64,000 nucleotides of DNA, taken from Ophiodon elongatus (Eukaryota > Chordata > Actinopteri > Perciformes > Hexagrammidae). Shown piece by piece: positions 57,945 through 64,000 of the stretch. The stretch lies in the NCBI GenBank assembly GCA_016806645.1, contig JACSYO010000938.1:331001-395000 (forward strand). Direction: 5' to 3'. The notes under the pieces are model-generated. The model was not told the DNA's origin. It ran no database searches and saw nothing but the letters and a program-made list of their open reading frames with translations. The position numbers and the translations under genes were made by a program. The number at the start of each line of letters is the position of its first letter. Positions within the stretch are counted from its first letter, which is position 1.

Positions 57945-58400
57945 GCCATTGAACTGTAGCATAGAATATTGTGTGACGTCATCCTTATGTTTCTGAAGAG
58001 CTGTTGCGAAGCTCAAAGTGGCAGGCACCATCTTGGCAGGGTCAACACAGCCTGACTCCCTGCTCAGCCCAAAATGGGCAAAGAGGTGGATCGTTTGTGG
58101 AGCTGAGGCAGGCAACCACCTGTCAATCAAATTGGACACACCCTCAATCATGCAGAACTTTAAGCCTTCATGTAACTTAAACCCGTGAGTTATATATAAA
58201 TTCAACCCCTCGTACAGTTGTCATGAACGGTGATGGTAGCTATGGAGACCAGATCGTTCTTTTCTTTTTTTCACCAGGCATTATAACGTGAGTCTACGAT
58301 TGACTGAATGATTCACTTTTGGAGCCAACATGAAGTGGCCTTCTGAGGATTTGCAGTTTTTGGCTTCACTTCTCAGAACAAGAGGTTGTCTCTTGATTTG
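57945..58400 (+). repeat. Dispersed teleost repeat R4
   Basis: GTGTGACGTCATCCTTATGT, TTCTGAAGAGCTGTTGC, CAACACAGCCTGACTCCC, CAAAATGGGCAAAGAGGTGG, CACCTGTCAATCAAATTGG, CAGTTGTCATGAACGGTG and TTTGCAGTTTTTGGCTTCAC. I recognise this as a widespread fish repeat that shares its tail style with R2, but cannot give the class. Confidence 0.55.
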
Positions 58401-58524
58401 AACAAATGACAAAAGCTGTTGTTTTTCTGGTGAGAACTTGTGTCCAGAACGTTGACAAAAGAATGTCATAATCATTGATTATGATACGTCGTAGAATGAA
58501 AAAGCATTATGTGCATATGTTATA

Positions 58525-58921
58525 TGTGTATTGTTGTATATTTCAAGCGACAGTGATGTTGGAGTGATGATGAAGGAATCTCCGTGGACACTGTTCTTGC
58601 TGGTATAATGAAGTTTATTACAAACAAGCAACATATGTCAAGACGGGCGTCATGAACACCGGAGAGTCCCAAAGTCGAACAGAACTCTAACCGTCGGGGA
58701 TCTCCCGATCACTTATATATGGTTGTTGTTTACGCCCCAGACTTGAGTATATAATGACGTCATAAAGAGGGCCCCCAATAAAAGACATGTTTCGGACATA
58801 GGCACAGCTACTCCTCCATCCTCCAGGTCAAGGAGCATTGCCCAGCGGGGGTACCTAACGATTATCCCATGTGTAACAACAGCAATGGATCCGACATTCC
58901 ACAGTCACAGGCCCCTTCACA
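58525..58921 (-). mobile_element. Candidate solo LTR
   Basis: On the minus strand: TGTGAAGGGG start, a TATATAAG promoter-like box (about 58711-58718), a pyrimidine/purine-mixed R region, AATAAAC poly(A)-signal context (about 58612-58618) about 100 bp downstream, and a U5-like end running into ATACAACA. Promoter then poly(A) signal inside one block with TG...CA borders is what an LTR looks like. No internal coding region and no clear target-site duplication, so borders are approximate (+/- 20 bp). Confidence 0.5.
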
Positions 58922-59796
58922 TATGTTATCTTCATGCATTACAGAGCAAAATATACTACAGTATCTAAATAGCAACAAATGTTTTCCTCATCAGCACATC
59001 CTCATTAAAAAAACACCAATCTCTTTAAGGTCAAAGTTGTGGCTTTAAGCCAGTGGACGCCTCACTGATCTACTCATAATGTGACAGCATCCATAAGCAG
59101 CTCTCTATGACCCTTCGGCTGCCTCCTCCAACTGACATTACTCTTTTCTTTTTTTCACAGAAAAGTAATTAAAATTACATTGTTGTCAGGTTCAATCGAT
59201 GGATTTAAAAAAGGTACTTTAAAATGAGATATGACATGCATGAATGATCATAATGTGGAGGCCGCAGTGACGGCTGGCAGTAATGTACGCATTTATAAGA
59301 ATCTCATTACTTAAGCGGGGCTGGCTTGAGCTTCCCTTTGTGACACTGATCTCGATCGACATGAATAAGATTCAAATGGCATCCGGATAACCAAAGCCCT
59401 TCATAGCACTAATCAGCATTCAACAGAAACAAATCAAACTGCCTCAGCATGTCAATGTGCAGCTGATGCCCCTCACCGAGACACAGATCATACACATGGA
59501 ACAGGAATCAAGGTTCACGGTGTCTTCATTAAGACCCAAGAGTACGGCTGTTGTGCAGACGGGAGATTCAGCATCCAGCTCAAAGGACAGCAACACAAAT
59601 GGGATGTGCTCCATCATTTTCAGTCACTTTGACCCTGAAAGACATTTTGACCGTTAGACATGATTGGAAAAAGAAGTTTCTTAGCTTCAGTATATTTTAG
59701 ATATCAGTATTGTTCTTGTTCTGTTCAGTAGAGTTTGCAGTACATTTTTAGGCATTTATTCAAACGAATCATGAAACGAATGCATCTATAAATGTT
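58922..59796. other. Candidate conserved non-coding element (59230-59650)
   Basis: Non-repetitive block with homeodomain-like ATTACTTAAGC (59309-59319) and a 66-codon frame without splice sites. Conservation cannot be assessed here. Confidence 0.2.
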
Positions 59797-59807
59797 CACA
59801 CACACAC

Positions 59808-59841
<34 letters not shown>

Positions 59842-59871
59842 AGACACAGCCACACAGACACACGCACACGC

Positions 59872-59926
<55 letters not shown>
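59797..59926. repeat. Compound CA-rich microsatellite
   Basis: CA tracts interrupted by CACACTCACA, CAGACACAGCC and (CACACG)n variants, then a pure tract of more than 20 CA units. Confidence 0.97.
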
Positions 59927-59928
<2 letters not shown>

Positions 59929-60803
59929 GGCACACATTCTTACCACAGGTTTTGATGTCTCTCTCTCTCAGGCTCAGGCAATGAGATCAGTCGATACACA
60001 GCCAGATAGCTTTTCTAACAACCTAAATAAAACTGGCCTACTGTTAGCGGTTTAAAATGTGCTATTTTCATGATATCCATTTTTAGAAAATGCTTGATGC
60101 AGTAACAGGTAAAGCAGAGGAAGTTATCGTAGCATATGGAACAAAACGTTGTTTATGAAAAGTGAAATGCCTGCAAATATGGATTGAAGCCGAATATTCC
60201 GTTAAATAAAAACATGTTGTGAATTTTGGAAATGATTATATCTATCTTTTTTTCAATACTTTGGGACCGAGGACAGACAATTACAGAGACAATGACTGCA
60301 TCATATCACTTCCTGTCTGTGTGCATGTGCACACACACAGTCATTTTCGTTTTCATTTCTGATATTTCACACATGATATGATGAATACTGTGGGCCTACG
60401 TACCTTAGTGTGATTATAAGTGATCATAAGTGGTGTGAGCAAATGTTGGCGTGCAAATTAGTTTCTTAGTCCAATTCATTGTCTCAATGCACTTACAGCC
60501 ATTATGCAAATGCATCAATTCAGCTTCCAATGTTAAATGGCGATACTCCTGGGGACTTATGTGGCTTTTGTCATGAAAAATAAAACACCAAAAAAACCTC
60601 TTGGGTTTTTCTAAATGCTTTTCTATTCCATTGACAGTGCAGGCGTGTGCAGAATAGGTATTTAGGAAAAGTCAGAGCAGGAGGGGAAACATCACACACA
60701 ATGATGGAATAATTCAAATGTTGGAACCACAACGTTAAATGGCGTGAGCTATGATTTTGATGATGATTATTTTTTTCTCGGATCACTGTGAGTGAAAGTT
60801 AGT

Positions 60804-60834
<31 letters not shown>

Positions 60835-61954
60835 GACCGACTCGTAAGCGTACTAGCCCACCTGACCATTTGGTTAAGAGAGGTGTTTGTTTTTAGGTTA
60901 CCAAACTATGACACAGCAGAAAAAGACATGACCCAGTGTGGTTATTACACAGACTCTATACACAATACAGGCCACCATATTTAATGGAAGAGAGCCAATG
61001 CAATCAGCTAGGCCATACCTGCTTTGCACACACATCACTAATGTTAATATCATTGACAATAAGGCCACTCACACAAATACACAACCACACAAATACACAA
61101 CCAAACGGGACAGTTTTACGAGACAAAACAAATGCTGAAGTGCCTTTTTACACACTGCCTCACCGACCGTCCCAAAGGTCAATTTAGAGTCTTCGACTAT
61201 GCAGAAAACTACAACCTTCTTGGGACAGTCAACAGTGTCGTCCTTAGTCATCGTAGATTGAAGCATGAGTTCTGAAATCTACAATTGTATCCTTTGTCTG
61301 GGATTTGTTTAGCTCCAAGACAGATTCATCGCATCAGGTGACAAACCCATCTGTGACTAGACTCATTGTTGTGTAGTAGACTCACGACTGAATCATCTGC
61401 AGATTTCATTATGGTCCTGTTCTCACGCTGGCTTCAGAGAGAGAACCGAGCCCTGGGATGAGCCATGAGCCATGAGAAGAACCTAAATAGAGTGGGAAGG
61501 GTTGGCCAAGGCAGCTGTGACAAACTCTGTGAACGTTAGAGTTGTGTTGCAGCGAGGTTATTTTCTCTAGCTATTGTCTGTTCTGTGAGAAAGGCTCTTC
61601 TGGTGTTTGTGGGGAGTTCCAGTTCATGGTCGTAGACCTGATGTTAAGAGTGGTTTGATACAATTTCTACGGAATTTTCTTAGAACCCATTTTTGCCCTC
61701 AACTGCAATGTTTGATTCCCTTTGGCGGGCGTGTTCTCTGGGCTTTCCAGAGAATGCTGTGCTGGTAACACGTGCCCTAAGTAGCCTATGTCCATACCAG
61801 ATGTTAAGAGTTTAGACCAATCCGAACAGATGTTAAGGCATTTTTTCCTTATCATACTAAATATGGTGTTAGGGCACAGATTGGTTGATTTTACTGATGG
61901 TCAGCATAAGTTTCTGTAGAAGCTTGAATATAGCGGATCAGGATCTAGTAAAGA
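59927..61954. other. Non-coding stretch with GT tract and an octamer
   Basis: A (GT)n tract lies at 60810-60835 and an exact ATGCAAAT octamer at 60504-60511. No gene or named repeat supported. Confidence 0.4.
60810..60835. repeat. (GT)n microsatellite
   Basis: About 13 GT units. Confidence 0.95.
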
Positions 61955-62340
61955 CACTGACATGGCCTCCATCCATCTGTTTTCACATAGAGTGATGCAG
62001 GAGTGACGTATTCGTAGGCCAACCCGGAAGTTAGCGTCACTGGTTCCCTCAACAACAAGCCTATGGGATTCTTCACTGGATTTTTTTTATTATTACAGAA
62101 AATAATCTCTGTGGTCAACAAAGGTTTATGATACTTACACGTTTTGCTCAGCAAGATTATCCTCACAAATGAACGGCACTTTTGTGACTTTTGAAGCGTG
62201 AACACGATCAGCAGAAGCTTCACCGGGGCTGTGGAGGTGGACGAGTCAACGTGATGCCGTTTAGTTGTCTCATTTAGACACTTGTTAGCAACCACCTTTT
62301 TAAAGACACGTAAAAGCTTCAAAATTCCCCAGAGGAGTAT
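61955..62340. repeat. Possible dispersed teleost repeat
   Basis: GGCCTCCATCCATCTGTTTT, CAACCCGGAAGTTAGCGTCA, CTGGTTCCCTCAACAA and GGTTTATGATACTTACACG resemble a repeat seen in many fish genomes. There is no second copy in the window, so support is from memory only. Confidence 0.3.
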
Positions 62341-62829
62341 TGAATGAAAATCTCTTCAGCTCGTGTTAACCACAGACCTTATGTCAGGCATCTAACCAAA
62401 AACACTTTAAAAAAAAAACATTGTTGTGTGCAAAAAGCACTTTGCAAAAAGTAAATTGCTACCACAGTTTTTTTCCTATTACGGTTCCTAAATCTCAACC
62501 TTAGTGGTCATGTAGGTATGATATACAAATATGTTGAGTGTTTTATATTTTTTAAATGTCTCTTAAATGCGCTGACAAAAAGGAGAAGCTCAAAACAAGA
62601 GGCCATATCTGGGATGGAAACAGGATGTTCACTATTCCAGCTCTGGTCTCCTCTACACGGCCTCACACACCTTTGTGTGAGTCCAGCTCTAAGAATCTAG
62701 TGCAGTTGTGTTCTGTTCTTAATCTAATGTGTGATATAGCTTCGGTCTAGTTTTGGCAGATTGACTAGACACATGAAACTGAAGGCCTAAGAGATGTGTT
62801 TCTGTCTGTAACCAGGGTGAAAAATGCTA

Positions 62830-62834
<5 letters not shown>
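62341..62834. other. Short non-coding gap
   Basis: No recognised feature; two overlapping 60-64 codon frames at 62518-62750 have no support. Confidence 0.45.
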
Positions 62835-62904
<70 letters not shown>

Positions 62905-62920
62905 TGTGTGTGTGTGTGTG
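62835..62920. repeat. (GT)n microsatellite
   Basis: About 43 GT units with a GCGC interruption near 62900. Three frames reading Cys-Val repeats are artefacts. Confidence 0.97.
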
Positions 62921-64000
62921 CTGCTCATCACCCTCTCAGCAGCTGGCCTGTATCTAATTGCTTCTCCAAAAATTCCTCTCCATCCACAGGCGCTGCAGAG
63001 CACAGTGGAGGAATCAATGCAGAATTCACATCTCTGAAAATTGGAGGAGCCGTCCCAAATTATTTATCATTGTGTGAGAGAGGAGGGCGTGTTTATGTGG
63101 CTGTTATGCGTCTGCACTCCCGCCCCAAAGAAAATACATTGCTATTTCACGAGTTGTTTTTCATGTGGCGGGGACAGGAATTCATTTGGACGCAGGTACA
63201 TCATGGAAAGTGATCCTCGGAGATGTCAACAGCCAGCCCTCTGCATTAGTTTCATGCTCGTTTCCTCTGCTTCTGCCCACTCAACACTTCACATAGTGTG
63301 TAATCACGGCCAGCACTGCAGGCCTAATAGCACAAGAGTGATTAAATATGATTGATAAAGGACTAATGAGCCAAAACCTGGGTGATGGACACGGTTATGA
63401 GTGGAAGAAGAAAAGGCAGAGAGGCTTAATGATTCCACTGGTCTGAGACACTTTGTATTCTGGGTCTGTCAATGGAGGAGGGGGATGCACGTCGCCTTCT
63501 AATGGATCCGGCTTTTCACAATCCTCCTCCACCCGAAACACTCAGGGTACTTGATGAACATGCATAATTTGCCTAAATATCTGGGGAAAAAAAACAGATG
63601 GAATAGATGAAACACTTCGTGCGGCCAGATCCAAAGTTTTACTTGAAGTTGGCAAAATCTAAACCCATAGCATGTGCTCTCTTTTTGTGGGAAAAAAAAG
63701 AGTCAGTTGAAAACCAATTTCATGCAATTTTAGAGCACATTTTGCATAATTTCTGTCCATTACGGCGATCTGAAATGGCAACCGCTGTCCCACCGTCCTG
63801 ATGATCCCGACAAGCCAGTTATTATGGTAAAATGAGATGGGAGGCCAGCTGAAGAGCCACTGGGTTTGGAACATTTTGAATTCTGTCTAAGCCAACTTTC
63901 TAACACCTGTGTACTTAGTAGTTAACTGTGAAATCTAATGCAATCCACTGCTACACCCCTGCAATAAAATTCGACATTGTGAAGCTGGTGAGGAAACACA
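62921..64000. other. Candidate conserved non-coding sequence at the right edge
   Basis: Non-repetitive DNA with POU/homeodomain-like words (TTTCATGCAATTTTAGAGCA and TTTTGCATAATTT at 63718-63752). Overlapping frames of 65-129 codons start inside or beside the GT tract and lack splice context. No gene is supported. Confidence 0.25.

Noticed and set aside
62824..63213. 129-codon frame starting in a GT tract
   Set aside because: Its first third is a Val-Cys dipeptide run from the microsatellite, and the rest has no domain or splice support.

Overview
The window looks like non-coding vertebrate DNA, most likely from a spiny-rayed (acanthomorph) teleost. The lineage is inferred from repeat content: a Rex3 (RTE-clade) retrotransposon, L2-type LINE 3' ends with the GGATA-loop tail, tRNA-derived SINEs, a DIRS-type tyrosine-recombinase retroelement relic, piggyBac-like and hAT-like ends, and many long CA/GT microsatellites. 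I see no rRNA, functional tRNA, CRISPR or bacterial-style operon. No complete protein-coding gene can be supported. The only host-gene candidate is one possible first coding exon at 18167-18260, with a signal-peptide-like reading frame between plausible splice sites. The window is probably a gene-poor interval or part of one or more very large introns.

Layout. 1-4.7 kb: an 11-bp minisatellite with higher-order structure (1403-1922), then a decayed DIRS-like element (about 3160-4462) whose right-end inverted repeats survive, abutting a truncated SINE. 4.7-13.5 kb: a CA microsatellite, a piggyBac-like MITE, a duplicated CRE-like motif, and two tandem copies of a dispersed repeat called R1 here. 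13.5-15.6 kb: a 5'-truncated, frameshifted Rex3 copy with a 12-bp target-site duplication, and a reverse-strand SINE with a 9-bp duplication. 15.6-25.6 kb: more R1 copies, the candidate exon, a second dispersed repeat (R2) split by an inserted L2 3' end, a perfect hairpin, and a 23-bp minisatellite in LTR-like sequence. 25.6-40 kb: R1/R2 copies, a SINE with an L2-type tail, two LINE 3' ends, a possible solo LTR, and a second perfect hairpin. 40-64 kb: mostly unique DNA with R1 copies, a hAT-like end, two copies of a ~0.5-kb repeat (R3, at 47.5 and 55.5 kb), a CA-anchored tandemly duplicated repeat, an L2 reverse-transcriptase fragment, a candidate solo LTR and long CA/GT tracts.

Several stretches between the repeats (27.66-28.15, 29.16-29.41, 31.06-31.51, 33.0-33.65, 35.2-35.6, 59.2-59.65, 62.92-64.0 kb) have the non-repetitive, motif-rich look of vertebrate conserved non-coding elements. 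That can only be settled by cross-species alignment. I did not find a convincing undescribed biological system. The most interesting items are repeat architecture (the higher-order minisatellite, the DIRS relic, SINE copies with exchanged tails, a dated nested insertion) and the candidate signal-peptide exon. R1, R2, R3 and R4 are working labels used only in this annotation.
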